A program made the position numbers and the translations under genes. Under the pieces are notes generated by a model. That model did not search any database. It saw only the letters and a list, made by a program, of their open reading frames with translations, and had not been told where the DNA came from. Positions 45,060 to 54,169 of a stretch of DNA of 64,000 bases are shown here, piece by piece. The first letter of the stretch is position 1; every line of letters starts with the position of its first letter. The stretch comes from JAPOUP01 sp965203255 (GTDB taxonomy: Bacteria > Pseudomonadota > Alphaproteobacteria > Rhodobacterales > Rhodobacteraceae), in assembly GCA_965203255.1 (NCBI GenBank), contig OZ241882.1, positions 2,666,001 to 2,730,000 of the forward strand, given 5' to 3'.

Positions 45060-45929
45060 ACCCCCGAAACCGGTCCGCCGGACTGATTCGCCGACCTGAT
45101 TCGGCTCGAAGCATACGGGCGTGCGCTGGGGTTGTCCAGAAAAAAGGTTAACTTCTTGCCAGACTTCGATAAAGTGGCGTGAACCAATTAGCCCTGACTT
45201 CTAAACTGAAGTTCTTGGGTAACTGCCCGCCCCTTCATCCCTGACCGTCCCGCCTGACGGCTTTCGGGCCGGGCATCCTGTCCCGTCATCCGCGCCCGTC
45301 CGCCGTCGGCCATCCCTGGGCCTGGCATAATGGAGCTGCCCGCCGCACTGTCCATCCGTCCGGGCGAATCACGGCGGAGGCGGCGGTCATTGCGATGGAG
45401 GCGGAGCGGCGCCGACGGTGAACGCGGCCTCGCCGCGCGGGCGGCTGGCGGCGCGGCGGACCCGGTTGCGGGCGGCGGTCGCCGCGTTCCGGGACCGGCG
45501 CGACCGGACGCCGGGGATCCGGCGACGGCCCCGCGGCATCCGGCCCGCAGGGCGGTCGCCCACCCCACGGAGCGGTGGGCGGCGCTGGGGACGTTCCCTG
45601 GGACCCCGGCGCGCCGCCGGACACGGACCCCGGCGGGAACGCGCCGCGTCCGGTGAGGCCCGGCTAGCGCAGCCGGCTCCTCCCCTGGACGCTGGACGGA
45701 GGGGGGAGCGTGGGGACCGTCAAAGGGCTGCCCGCCACCTGCCGGATGCAGGGCGGCGGTCCCCGCGTCTGGCTGACCGACGTCCTGCCTCCCGGCGGCA
45801 CCCATCCGGCCGACCGGGTCGGCGAACTGACGCCGAGGCGGTGCAGGGATATCCTCCCCGCCAGCCCGATGGCCTCCGACGTGGGGCGGGCCACGGCGGG
45901 ACGGCCTGCCGCCGCCGCCGGACAGCGCA

Positions 45930-46257
45930 TGCGGCGGCGGCGGACGGTGATGCCGGTCCCGGCCGGAAGCGCCGGCAGCCCGGTCCGCGACAGCGGTACA
46001 GACCTGCGCCCCGGCGTGGCCGGCGACGCGGACAGGCCCCGCTCCAGCCGCCTGGCCCGGATGAAACAGCCACCGTGCCCGGAGCCGGGTGTCCTCACCA
46101 TCGTCCGCCGCCGGTTCACGAACACATACCAGCGCCCGCCGGCGGGGTTCCCCACGGGATGGCTGGTGACCAGCCCGACGGGCCCGTCGAAGCTGCGGCG
46201 CATGTCCGCCGGCTCGACCGCCAGCCAGATGCCGCCCGGCGGCCATCCGCCCAGCAT
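45930..46257 (-). pseudogene. tnpB: IS66 TnpB, degraded
   Basis: Starts at 46257 (ATG sharing a base with the tnpA stop in TGATG): MLGGWPPGGIWLAVEPADMR RSFDGPVGLV, then VFVNRRRTMVRTPG. IS66 TnpB proteins normally read ...IYLAVEPVDMRKSFDGLAGLV...NRRRTLVKLL. The second half is scrambled (GHGGCFIRARRLERG) and no proper end is found. Confidence 0.65.
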
Positions 46258-46547
46258 CAGGACCGCCTCAGGCGGAGCGTGACGCCGCCGCCGGGCGACA
46301 GCCCGCCGTCCCAGCCCGGCTCCGCCGCCACCACCTCGACGAAGCCGCCGGACGCCGCACCGCCGGTGAGGCCGCGCCTGCGGCGCCAGCTCTGGAACGT
46401 CTTCACCGGAACCCCGCGGCTCTCGCAGAAGCTGGCCTGCGAGCCGTCCCAGCGCCCGAACGCCGCCATCAGCTCCTCCCACCCGGCCCCGCTCCGGACC
46501 CTCCGGGCCTGGCCGCCGTCTGCCATTGCATCCACATCCACCGTCAT
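46257..46547 (-). CDS. tnpA: IS66 TnpA accessory protein
   Basis: About 96 residues: MTVDVDAMADGGQARRVRSG, HTH-like WEELMAAFGRWDGSQASFCE SRGVPVKTFQSWRRR, then a C-terminal FVEVVAAEP...GGGVTLRLRRS. This is the usual IS66 OrfA layout. Its stop overlaps the tnpB start. Confidence 0.7.
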   Translation of the reverse strand: MTVDVDAMADGGQARRVRSGAGWEELMAAFGRWDGSQASFCESRGVPVKTFQSWRRRRGLTGGAASGGFVEVVAAEPGWDGGLSPGGGVTLRLRRS

Positions 46548-46640
46548 GGACAGCCCTCCGGTCACGTTGAATCGACCGGGGAACCCTCCCGCACTCCGGC
46601 GCCGCGGATCAAGGCGAATGCGCTACGTTGCGCTTTAGTC

Positions 46641-47201
46641 GCTTACGGGATAGAAGACGTGGAAGCGCCCGGATTTCAGATCCCGGATGCGGGGAATGAA
46701 ACGATGGCCCGGCAGCGGGAACATCCAGATGGAAAATATGGCTCCTTTGACGCCTGGAACGCCTTTTGGCCCGGTGCCGGTCTTCCTGACCGCCTTGCCA
46801 TGCCGGATGTGAGTTCCCCGCGCATCACGTTCACCTTTCCATGACCTGACTGGCTCACCCGCTGTTCTCCCCGACCTGCCCCAGAGTCGACTGACGGACA
46901 TGCACGGGCGCCCTGCGGCTCAGGTGGCGCGGGCGGACCTTCGGCGCCTCAGCCGGACTCGCCGGAGCTGCCGGGACCGTCATCGTTCCGCTCCGCGGGG
47001 TCCGGCAGACGCTCCGCGGGCGCCTGCGCCAGAATCCGGGCTATCCGATGCCGGTTCTCCGCCGGAAGCGCCTCCCAGCCCACCGCCCGGTCCTCCACGC
47101 CCTGGTTCCCGGTTCCCATGCCATCTGACCAGATTCAGCAGTACCTGCACCGGTAATGATACAGGAGTTCCGCTTCCTGTCAGATCTTTTGTTGCATTTG
47201 C
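46641..47201. other. unassigned stretch between IS66 remnants, with two weak minus-strand ORFs
   Basis: On the minus strand, 46635-46901 encodes a frame ending FIPRIRDLKSGRFHVFYPVSD. 46949-47125 encodes 58 residues (MAWEPGTRGVEDRAVGWEAL PAENRHRIARILAQAP...), which looks protein-like and could be a real small gene or the tail of one. Neither is recognised. Confidence 0.3.
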
Positions 47202-47476
47202 GTAACTGCTCACCCCCTCCGTTAACCGTTGATTGTGTGGGTTTACGACATTGAGGCGTTGAGGCGGGGTTCGTAAGCGGTCAGGGCCGGATGTGTGGCC
47301 TCCAGTGGGTGAGAGCCTCTCCGGTGTTGTGCTGCCGACCGGTATTTCCCTCCCGTGGCGGGGCTTCGCGGCGTGGTGGCCGAGGCCGGGCCGCCCGGGT
47401 GGAGCGGTCGGTTTGACATCATAGTGTGGCGGTCGCATATCTGATCCCGGCAGGTTGATTCCGGGGGACGCTTTCG

Positions 47477-48127
47477 ATGGGGGCCTGGTTCGGGTCGAAG
47501 GCGACAGCGGGGCTGTGGCAGGCGATCATGAGCCTGATGCCTCCGCATGACGTATTCCTGGAAACTCACCTGGGGGGCGGCGCCATCATGAAGCGCAAGG
47601 CCCCGGCGCTGCGCTCCATCGGCATCGACCGCGACCGGCAGGCGACCGGCGGTTTTCGCTGCGACTGTCCGGTCGAACTCCACCATGGCTGTGCGCACCG
47701 GTTCCTGTCCGGTTTCACCTTCGGCGGTCGCGAACTGGTCTACTGCGACCCTCCCTGCGTGCAGTCGACGCGCCGGTCCGGGCGCCGCTACCGCTTCGAC
47801 TGCACCGACCACGACCATGTCGAGCTTCCCGACCTTCTGAAATCGCTGCCCTGCGCGGTCATGATCTCCGGCTATCCGTCCCGGCTCCACGACGCGCATC
47901 TGGCCGACTGGCACTCGCTCGAGATCCAGGTCAGCAGCCAGGCGTGCGCCGTCACCGAGAAACTGTGGTGCAATTTCGCGCCCGGGCGGGTGCACTGGCA
48001 CACCTGCGCGGGCAGGAACTTCACCGACCTCCAGCGCATCAAGCGCCGCGCCGGGAGCTGGGCGCGGCGCTACCGGTCGATGCCGCCGGGCGAGCGGCTC
48101 GCGGCGCTGGCGGTGGAGGTCCGGTGA
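47477..48127 (+). CDS. D12-class DNA adenine methyltransferase-like protein, catalytic tyrosine replaced
   Basis: 216 residues. SAM-binding motif HDVFLETHLGGGAIMKRK, then the catalytic-motif region ELVYCDPPCVQSTRRSGRRY. D12-class enzymes have DPPY; here DPPC (TAC to TGC). The rest (HVELPDLLKSLPCAVMISGY, EKLWCNFAPGRVHWHTCAGR) matches the family. The stop TGA overlaps the tnpC start as TGATG, so the two are co-translated. If functional, such an enzyme could methylate the element's own ends, but the lost tyrosine argues against activity. Confidence 0.75.
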   Translation: MGAWFGSKATAGLWQAIMSLMPPHDVFLETHLGGGAIMKRKAPALRSIGIDRDRQATGGFRCDCPVELHHGCAHRFLSGFTFGGRELVYCDPPCVQSTRRSGRRYRFDCTDHDHVELPDLLKSLPCAVMISGYPSRLHDAHLADWHSLEIQVSSQACAVTEKLWCNFAPGRVHWHTCAGRNFTDLQRIKRRAGSWARRYRSMPPGERLAALAVEVR

Positions 48128-49608
48128 TGGCCACGGTCAACGCAGCCTCGCTGCGCCAGGAATTCGACGACGCGAAGGCCCGCATCGCCACGCTGCGAAC
48201 GGACGGCAGGACACCGCCGGAAGTCGACGCGATGACCGGCATCCTGATCAACCTGCTGAGCATCCCGATCACCGTCCTGCTGGAACGGACAACCCGCAGG
48301 ACCAGCGCCAGCTCCGGTCTCCCGCCGTCGCAGACGGAGAAGGACCGGACCGCCCGACCCGGGCGCCAGGACAGCGGCAAGGGGGCGAAGCCGAACCTGC
48401 GGTCCGGTGCCAACCGGCGCAAGGCCATCGTCGGGAAAACGGTCACTGCCGAGAGTTGCGAAGCCTGCGGCGCCGGTCTGGCCGGCGTCGAGCCCGTCAG
48501 CCGGGAGCGCCGCATCCTCTACGACATCACGTTCGAGACCGTCGGGCATCGTGTGGAAGCCGAGGTCAGGGAATGCCCGGACTGCCGGGCCCGAACCAGG
48601 GGGCGGTTCCCCGACACCCTGCCGGGTCCGCGGCAGTATGGCGTCGGCCTGCAGGCCTTCATCATCAACCTGCTGGTCGCCCACATGCTCTCCCTGCGCC
48701 GGGCGGTCGCGCTGGTGCAGGCCATCTCTGGCCCCAGGCTCTCCGAGGCGACCTGTCCCGGCTATGTCCGGCGCCTGCATGATGCCCTGCAACCCTGGGA
48801 GGAAGCCGCCATCGCGCAGCTGCTGGAGCGCCCGGTCCTGCACGCCGACGAAACCGGATTCCGGGTCGACCGCAGGACCCGGTGGCTCCATGCCGTCAGC
48901 GACGGATCCCTGACGCTGAAGCGCCTGCGCCGCAAGCGCGGCCGGGAAGCGGTCGAGGCCGTCGGCATCATCCCGCGCTACACCGGTGTCCTGATCCACG
49001 GCTGCTGGGCCACGTACTTTGCCTACGGCCAGTGCCAGCACCAGTTGTGTGGCCCGCGCCTGCTGCGGGAACTGACCTTCATCGTCGAGTCCAACGGCTT
49101 CCGCTGGGCCCGCCTGATGAAGAAGCTCCTGCGCGAGACCTGCCACCGGGTGAACCAAAGCCCAACCGGGACGCTGGCCGAGGCCGAGTGCCGGGCCGTG
49201 CGCAAGCGCTGCCGAACCCTCCTGACCCAGGGCGGCAAGGAACTGCCCGCCATCCCGCCGCGCCCGAAAGGAAAGCGCGGACGTCTCGCCAAGCCTGAAG
49301 CCCACAACCTCCACGAGCGTCTCGCCAGGCACGAAGCGTCCGTCCTGCGCTTCATGAGCAATCCTGTCGTGAGCTTTACGAACAACACGGGGGAACAGAA
49401 AATCCGGATGGCCAAGGTCAGGATCAAGGTGTCCGGGTGCTTCCGCACTCCATTCCATGCCGAAGCCTGGTGCCGGATCTCAAGCTATCCCAGCTCCATG
49501 GCCGCCCTCGGATACAACCCACTGGTCGCCATCCAGATTGCGCTCGCCGGAAACGCTGCCAACATGATCGAGCAGCATCACTCCCATCCGGCACCCCAGA
49601 AGGGGTGA
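48127..49608 (+). CDS. tnpC: IS66 TnpC transposase, apparently intact
   Basis: 493 residues from MATVNAASLRQEFDDAKARI. Zinc-binding C-x2-C pairs at CEACGAG and CPDCRARTRGRFPD; DDE core with LHADETGFRVDRRTRWLHAV (D), LIHGCWATYFAYGQCQHQLC (second-D region reading HGCW instead of the usual HDCW) and FTNNTGEQKIRMAKVRIKVS (E). The second aspartate appears replaced by glycine (GAC to GGC), so activity is doubtful despite the full frame. This copy is the only full-length tnpC in the window. Confidence 0.85.
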   Translation: MATVNAASLRQEFDDAKARIATLRTDGRTPPEVDAMTGILINLLSIPITVLLERTTRRTSASSGLPPSQTEKDRTARPGRQDSGKGAKPNLRSGANRRKAIVGKTVTAESCEACGAGLAGVEPVSRERRILYDITFETVGHRVEAEVRECPDCRARTRGRFPDTLPGPRQYGVGLQAFIINLLVAHMLSLRRAVALVQAISGPRLSEATCPGYVRRLHDALQPWEEAAIAQLLERPVLHADETGFRVDRRTRWLHAVSDGSLTLKRLRRKRGREAVEAVGIIPRYTGVLIHGCWATYFAYGQCQHQLCGPRLLRELTFIVESNGFRWARLMKKLLRETCHRVNQSPTGTLAEAECRAVRKRCRTLLTQGGKELPAIPPRPKGKRGRLAKPEAHNLHERLARHEASVLRFMSNPVVSFTNNTGEQKIRMAKVRIKVSGCFRTPFHAEAWCRISSYPSSMAALGYNPLVAIQIALAGNAANMIEQHHSHPAPQKG

Positions 49609-49616
49609 GCAGTTAC

Positions 49617-49624
49617 AGATCAAG
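49617..49624. repeat. 8-bp target duplication AGATCAAG, right copy
   Basis: Directly follows the outer end of IS66 copy C; pairs with 177-184. Confidence 0.8.
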
Positions 49625-49648
49625 ACAAATATCGGTGCTTATCGATGA

Positions 49649-49890
49649 TCACGCGGCTTGTTCCACCGTGATCACGAGGCGCTTCCCGACGCGGCCAGGG
49701 GCTCGTCCAGCCTGCCGATCCCGGTGAGGTGGCGAGGGTCGAGCATGCGCTCGACCTCGCTATTTCCTGAACATCCATGACAGCCGCGAAGGCACCGCTG
49801 GACAGCCCCTCTTCGCGCAATGCCTCGTAGAGCGCCGCCTTGGCGGCCAGGCCCGCGCCGGGGAACCACAGGGCTCTCAATGACCTGCAC
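49649..49890 (-). pseudogene. hicB: HicB-type antitoxin C-terminal remnant
   Basis: Pieces in different frames: GLAAKAALYEALREEGLSSG AFAAVMDVQEI, then EVERMLDPRHLTGIGRLDEP LAA, then KRLVITVEQAA and the TGA at 49649. Together they resemble the helix-turn-helix half of HicB antitoxins. Two frameshifts and a missing N-terminal half make it nonfunctional. It sits 25 bases from the composite transposon end. Confidence 0.5.
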
Positions 49891-50254
49891 TACGTCATCA
49901 TGGACCAGATGGACGGGCCGGGAAAATTCGGCATGCCATCACCGATCTCGCCCGAAGCCAGGGATATCCACCGCGTATTGGGGACGAAATGGCACCGGGC
50001 GCCTTTTCATCATCGAACCACCAGCAGGGAAACCGATACAACGGGCCAAGTTAGGGACCAGACCAGCGCCGAAGCGATGGAGGGCTGCCGGAAAGTGGTG
50101 CCCTTCTGAAAGGTGAATCACGCTTTCTCAATGGGTTGCGCGAACTTAGGTTTGAAGTCAAGAGAGAAGCCAGACGTATTGGCAACGCGCAAGCGCTCCG
50201 CCCGAATTATATGTGTCTCCAGACGACCGTATTTGCCAGATGCGATCTCTAAGG
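49891..50254. other. unassigned stretch upstream of the ParDE-type genes
   Basis: No gene recognised in about 360 bases; the right part becomes AT-rich toward the promoter at 50255. Confidence 0.35.
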
Positions 50255-50283
50255 TTGCATGTGAATGTATGAACTATTATGAT
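50255..50283 (+). promoter_or_regulatory. sigma70-type promoter of the ParDE-type operon
   Basis: TTGCAT (50255-50260), a 17-base spacer, and TATGAT (50278-50283), 23 bases upstream of the antitoxin ATG. AT-rich surroundings fit an autoregulated toxin-antitoxin promoter. Confidence 0.5.
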
Positions 50284-50306
50284 CATGTGTGAAAGGAGGG
50301 CACGGC

Positions 50307-50573
50307 ATGTCCAGGCTTACCATTTCAATGCCCGACCAGATGAAAGAATGGATCGAGACGCAGATCAACGCAGGCCGTTACGGAAACGTGAGCGAATATT
50401 TCCGTGATCTGGTGCGGCACGACCAGGATCGCAGAGCGACTGCAATCCAGCAACTGCGCGACATGCTCGCCCGCGCGGAAAAAAGCGACAGCAGCAGGCG
50501 CACATTGCCTAGGATAATGAACGCCGCGCGGGAAGAAGCGCGGCAAAGAGGCTTGCTACGTGACCAAGATTGA
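50307..50573 (+). CDS. parD: ParD-like ribbon-helix-helix antitoxin
   Basis: 88 residues from the ATG at 50307, chosen because AAAGGAGG lies seven bases upstream. The RHH start MSRLTISMPDQMKEWIETQI NAGRYGNVSEYFRDLVRHDQ is typical of ParD/CopG antitoxins, as is the C-terminal RRTLPRIMNAAREEARQRGL that wraps the toxin. It overlaps the toxin start by 14 bases. Expected role: neutralise ParE and repress the promoter at 50255. Confidence 0.85.
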   Translation: MSRLTISMPDQMKEWIETQINAGRYGNVSEYFRDLVRHDQDRRATAIQQLRDMLARAEKSDSSRRTLPRIMNAAREEARQRGLLRDQD

Positions 50574-50838
50574 GTTCACCGGTGACGCTGAGCGCGATCT
50601 GATCGACCTCTATCTCCATGGAATCGAGCGTTTCGGTTTGGCCCAAGCCGAACGCTACTCCAAAACGCTTCATGACAAGATCGAGACCGTGGCAGAGAAC
50701 CCAAGTTTCGGTGCAGACTACAGCTTCGTGCGAGAGGGATTGCGACGCTATGAAAGCGTCTCACACGCCATCTACTATCAACGGACAGCCAAAGGCATCC
50801 GCGTCCTGCGAATTCTTGTAGAAGGCTTATCCCTTTGA
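50560..50838 (+). CDS. parE: ParE/RelE-superfamily toxin, C-terminus replaced by IS sequence
   Basis: Starts GTG (MTKIEFTGDAERDLIDLYLH), with the ParE-type fold segments YSKTLHDKIETVAENPSFGA and YESVSHAIYYQRTAKGIRVL RILVE. ParE toxins normally finish ...RILHERMDP..H; here the frame runs into the IS1595 end (GLSL, stop). Removing IS1595 would instead fuse it to IS5 sequence, so the natural last residues were lost earlier. Activity is uncertain. Confidence 0.75.
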   Translation: MTKIEFTGDAERDLIDLYLHGIERFGLAQAERYSKTLHDKIETVAENPSFGADYSFVREGLRRYESVSHAIYYQRTAKGIRVLRILVEGLSL

Positions 50839-52043
50839 CTACGGCACCGCAACATGCTGTGCCGGCGGTCTGACGGCCGGTTTCCCGGATTCCGGCGGAA
50901 TCCGGGCCGCCGCCGCCACGCGGCGGCCCGTCCGGAGCTGGAAGGATCGGGATTCGGGAGGATTGGGGGTCGGCGCCGCGGGACGGAGCGGAGTCCGGAC
51001 GTCAGGCGGCGGCGTCGGTGAGGTCGCGGTACGTCGCGGGCGGCAGCCCGAGGCCGATGCCGGGGAGTCGGTCGAAGGAGGTCCGCCGGTGGCGGCGGCG
51101 GTTCCATCGGAAGACAAACTCGTCCAGGTAGCGCTGGGCGCGCTTCCTGCGCAGCCCGTGGTACACGCCCATGGCCCAGCGCTTCAGGTCGGGGAACACC
51201 CGGTGGATCCACCTCAGGACCTTGTGGGCCGGGCGGCCGCCGACCACCCTGCGCTCGCGCGGGCTGTCGGGCAGCCCGGTGTATCCGCTCCACCCGTCGG
51301 TGACGACCCAGGCGCCCGGCTCGACCGCCCCGGCGATGAAGCCGCGGAGCGTCACCCCGCCGTAGTCCCCGACCGTCTCCAGCCGGATGCGGCGTGGACT
51401 GCCGTCCTCCGACAGCTCCACGGCCCCGGCGACGGGGATCCGGCCCGACGTGCTGCGGCCCCGGCCGGCCACGCCCCTCTCCCCGCCGTCCTCCGCGCCG
51501 CCGCCGTCGCGGCAGGGCATCGACGCCTCGTCCACCTCCGCGATCCCCTGCAGCGGGCTCCGGTCCGGGTCCACCATGGCCCGCCGCAGCTTCTGGAGCA
51601 GCAGCCAGGCGCTTTTGTAGCTTCCGATGCCCAGCTGGGCCTGCAGCTGGAGCGCGGAGATGCCGTTGGAGTGCGTCGCCATGAGGTGGGCCGCAGGGAA
51701 CCACGTCCTGAGCGGAAGGTGGGAGCGGTGCATCACGGTGCCCGCCGTCACCGAGGTCTGGCGGCCGCAGTCCGCGCATTCCCGGCGGCAGCGCTCCCCT
51801 TTCAGCTCCCAGCCCCTCGTCCCGCCGCAGGCGGGGCACGCGAAGCCCCTGCCCCAGCGCAGCTCCGCAAGGTGCCGGGCGCAGGCGTTTTCGTCCGGCA
51901 GGAGTTCCTCGAACTCCTGGCGGGACATGGGGCGGTCGTCTTTCCATCGGCTTGGCATGGGAGGAACATAAGGCGAACGCAGCGCCGCGTCAACCCCCTC
52001 CGACACAAAATATTGACCCGCCTTGGTCAAAGGGATAAGCCTT
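50822..52043 (-). mobile_element. IS1595-family insertion with 8-bp duplication TCTTGTAG
   Basis: Terminal repeats AAGGCTTATCCCTTTGAC (50822) and its reverse complement (52043). TCTTGTAG lies at 50814-50821 and 52044-52051. It is inserted exactly at the junction of the toxin gene and an IS5 remnant. Confidence 0.85.
51002..51958 (-). CDS. IS1595-family transposase (ISXO2-like)
   Basis: 318 residues. N-terminal zinc ribbon CPACGGTRGWELKGERCRRE CADCGRQTSVTAGTVMHRSH, then the ISXO2-like DDE/N domain: GIAEVDEASMPCRDGGG (first acidic motif), GAWVVTDGWSGYTGLPDS (second), and HRVFPDLKRWAMGVYHGLRR KRAQRYLDEFVFRWNRRR, the H-N/H-rich end typical of the family. The usual EVDE(T/S)Y(V/I)GG stretch reads EVDEASMPC, so the site is partly changed. 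The frame is open. Confidence 0.8.
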   Translation of the reverse strand: MPSRWKDDRPMSRQEFEELLPDENACARHLAELRWGRGFACPACGGTRGWELKGERCRRECADCGRQTSVTAGTVMHRSHLPLRTWFPAAHLMATHSNGISALQLQAQLGIGSYKSAWLLLQKLRRAMVDPDRSPLQGIAEVDEASMPCRDGGGAEDGGERGVAGRGRSTSGRIPVAGAVELSEDGSPRRIRLETVGDYGGVTLRGFIAGAVEPGAWVVTDGWSGYTGLPDSPRERRVVGGRPAHKVLRWIHRVFPDLKRWAMGVYHGLRRKRAQRYLDEFVFRWNRRRHRRTSFDRLPGIGLGLPPATYRDLTDAAA

Positions 52044-52051
52044 TCTTGTAG

Positions 52052-52560
52052 AAATTGCACGCTTTTCTACAGCCCTGAATGGCGAACCAGACCTCGAATA
52101 TGTTCTCATCGACGGAACGGTCGTCCAGGTCCATCAGAAGGCTTCGGGCGCAAAAGGGGGACTCAGCATCAGGCCATCGGGCGGTCTCGTGGCGGGCTGA
52201 CAACCAAAATCGTCTCATTGGCCGATGCGCTCGGGAATATGCTGCGCTTCCTGCTCCTGCCCGGACAGGCGCACGATATGAAAGGGTGGCTCCGTTGATC
52301 CATGAGGTTCCTCTTGGGGCGCTTCTGGCCGACAAGGCTTTCGATGCCGACTGGTTCTTACACGAGCTCGACGCGCGTGGCGCGACTGCTGTCATCCCTC
52401 CCAAAGCAAACCGAAAAGTCCAACGAGACTAAGATGCGCACATGTACAAATGGCGACATCTCATCGAAAACTACTTCGCAAAGATCAAGGAATTCAGGGT
52501 ATAGCTACCAGATACGACAAGACCGACACAGTACGCGACGCTACTTGAAACGAGGAACGA
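52052..52560 (+). pseudogene. IS5-family transposase remnant
   Basis: Encodes in shifting frames NGEPDLEYVLIDGTVVQVHQ KASGAKGG, TTKIVSLADALGNMLRFLLL PGQAHDMKG, APLIHEVPLGALLADKAFDA DWFLHELDARGATAVIPPKA NRKVQRD and YKWRHLIENYFAKIKEFRV, the ordered motifs of IS5 (IS427/IS1031-like) transposases. Several frameshifts and a stop. The 5' end abuts the truncated toxin gene. Confidence 0.75.
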
Positions 52561-53850
52561 AAAGGATTCCAATTGAAGACTCTTCATCACAAGGATCTTC
52601 AAGATTCTCAGCTTCCTCCTCGCCCCTCTGATGACCACGCTACGCCCACATTTCGATCTGAGCAAGACGCGATTGGAGACGTTCGCAATTATGCCGGTCG
52701 GTATCGCAAATGGGCGGACCGTGAACCTCGGTCATCTGGCGAGTCAGTTCCCCGGCCAGACGCTGCATGCCTCCAGCTACCGCCGCCTTCAACGCTTTTT
52801 CCAACATATCTGCTTGGATGGGGATGCGGTTGCCAAACTGACTGTCCGCCTGCTCATACTCAAAGGGCCACAGCTTCTGGCCATGGACAGAACCAACTGG
52901 AAACTCGGCAAGACCGATATCAATATTCTGGTTCTGGTCCTCGTGACACGCCGGTTCAAGGTACCTCTGATGTGATCGCTTCTGAGCCGTCGCGGCAACA
53001 GTTCGACGCCACAGCGCATTGATCTGATGGAACGGTATCTTCGCGTATTCGGAGCGTCATCATACCAAACCAAATAAGTGATCACCGATAGGCACCCCGG
53101 ATTTCACGGCACCGCCCACTCCCCTGTGGCGACCCGCGTGACCTACCCTTTCCGGCGGACGGACGCGTCCCACACCCGCTCCGCGGTCTCCCTGACATGC
53201 TCCGCGCGTCCGGACACCCGGTTGGCGAAATGACGGTGCCTCAGGAGGGGGAACAGGGTCTCCACCGGGTTCAGCTCCGGGCTGCAGGGCGGTAGCCGGA
53301 GCAGGGAGACGTTGGCGGGGACCACCGGCGCGTGCCGTCCGGCGGGGATCCGCTCCCCGATCTCCCGGAGGTGCCGGTCCGTCCCGCCGGTGCTGGCCCT
53401 GCCGCGGACATGCCCGACCGCGTCGCCGGTCCCGGGGCAGGTGGCGGAGAACGGGTACACGTATCCGTACCGGTGGTCCCGCGCGACGCGCGGGCGCGTC
53501 CCCTTCCTCGCCCGAACCCCTGGCAGCATGCGCTTCCGGCCGATGCGGGCCCCGTCCTGCAGGTACGCCAGGACATCGTCCGGGGCGACGCCGTCGGGCA
53601 CCGCCTCCCTGGCCAGCCGGCTGGAATCCCTGCGGAATCCCTCCTGTGCCAGCGGATCCGCCCTCGGGTGGACCGGCCGCGGGGACATGTGCCGGAAGCC
53701 CGTGCGCCGCACCGGCCGGCGGGTACCTTCCAGCGTGCAGGCCACCCCGAAGCTGTCCGCGATACGCGCCCGGATGTCGGCGACAGTCCAGCGGGAGGCC
53801 CGCCCTCGTCGGGATCCGGCCACGACGCGACCTCCTCCGCCTGCCCGCCT

Positions 53851-54169
53851 CGTATGTTCAGAGAATCAGAAATGAACGGAGGTGGTGGCTGTGGAAAAAT
53901 TTGGCGCGTTTTTCTGTGGAAAACATGCCTGTTGCCTTCTGCCGTCCCTCCGGGTCATTCCTGTGTCGGGGCCGCCGCCGTCGGTCACTACCGGCGGCGG
54001 CGGTGCGGGGCCCTGCCCCGCAGGACGGGCTGGACCGATACCGCCTTGGATCGCAGCTGCGGATCCGTCCGGAAGCGTGGTCGGCCCGCCCTCCCGTCCG
54101 TCTCCCGGGTCCTGGATGGATGCCTGGGTTTTCAGAACCGGATCATCGCGAGGACAGGAGCGGGAGAGC
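53851..54169 (+). ncRNA. candidate IS110 bridge-RNA region (left end of copy 1)
   Basis: About 320 noncoding bases conserved between the two IS110 copies, with GC-rich self-complementary stretches (CCGCCGCCG...CGGCGGCGG). In IS110 elements such left ends are known to encode the bridge RNA that pairs with target and donor DNA. The specific loops cannot be assigned by eye. Confidence 0.4.

Larger units (their letters stand above)
41588..45196 (-). mobile_element. ISAs1-type element with DruA-like/transposase fusion; 10-bp duplication ACTTCTAAAC
   Basis: Terminal repeats CAGGGCTAATTGGTT (41588) and AACCAATTAGCCCTG (ending 45196). The right flank is ACTTCTAAAC (45197-45206). The left flank is the same 10 bases but split by IS630 (ACTTCTA at 40337-40343, AAC at 41585-41587). 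An IS30 copy sits directly inside the left terminal repeat. Without the guests the element is about 2.2 kb. Confidence 0.85.
45219..46640 (-). mobile_element. chimeric IS66-family remnant carrying tnpA and tnpB
   Basis: The left border GTAACTGCCCGCCCC and the next ~200 bases match the tnpC 5' end of copies A and B in inverted orientation. The right border, as reverse complement GTAAGCGACTAAAGCGC, is of the classical IS66 type. Two different IS66 elements have therefore recombined. The left flank is GTTCTTGG; no 8-bp duplication is visible. Confidence 0.65.
47202..49616 (+). mobile_element. IS66-family element copy C with adenine-methylase gene; right end of composite transposon
   Basis: Perfect terminal repeats GTAACTGCTCACCCC at 47202 and, as reverse complement, at 49616. 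It carries a methylase gene and tnpC in one coupled pair on the plus strand. The outer flank AGATCAAG pairs with the outer flank of copy A. The inner flank is GCATTTGC. Confidence 0.9.

Noticed and set aside
45664..46257. Full-length TnpB in the chimeric IS66
   Set aside because: Only about the first 110 residues match TnpB; beyond that the frame is open only because of high GC.
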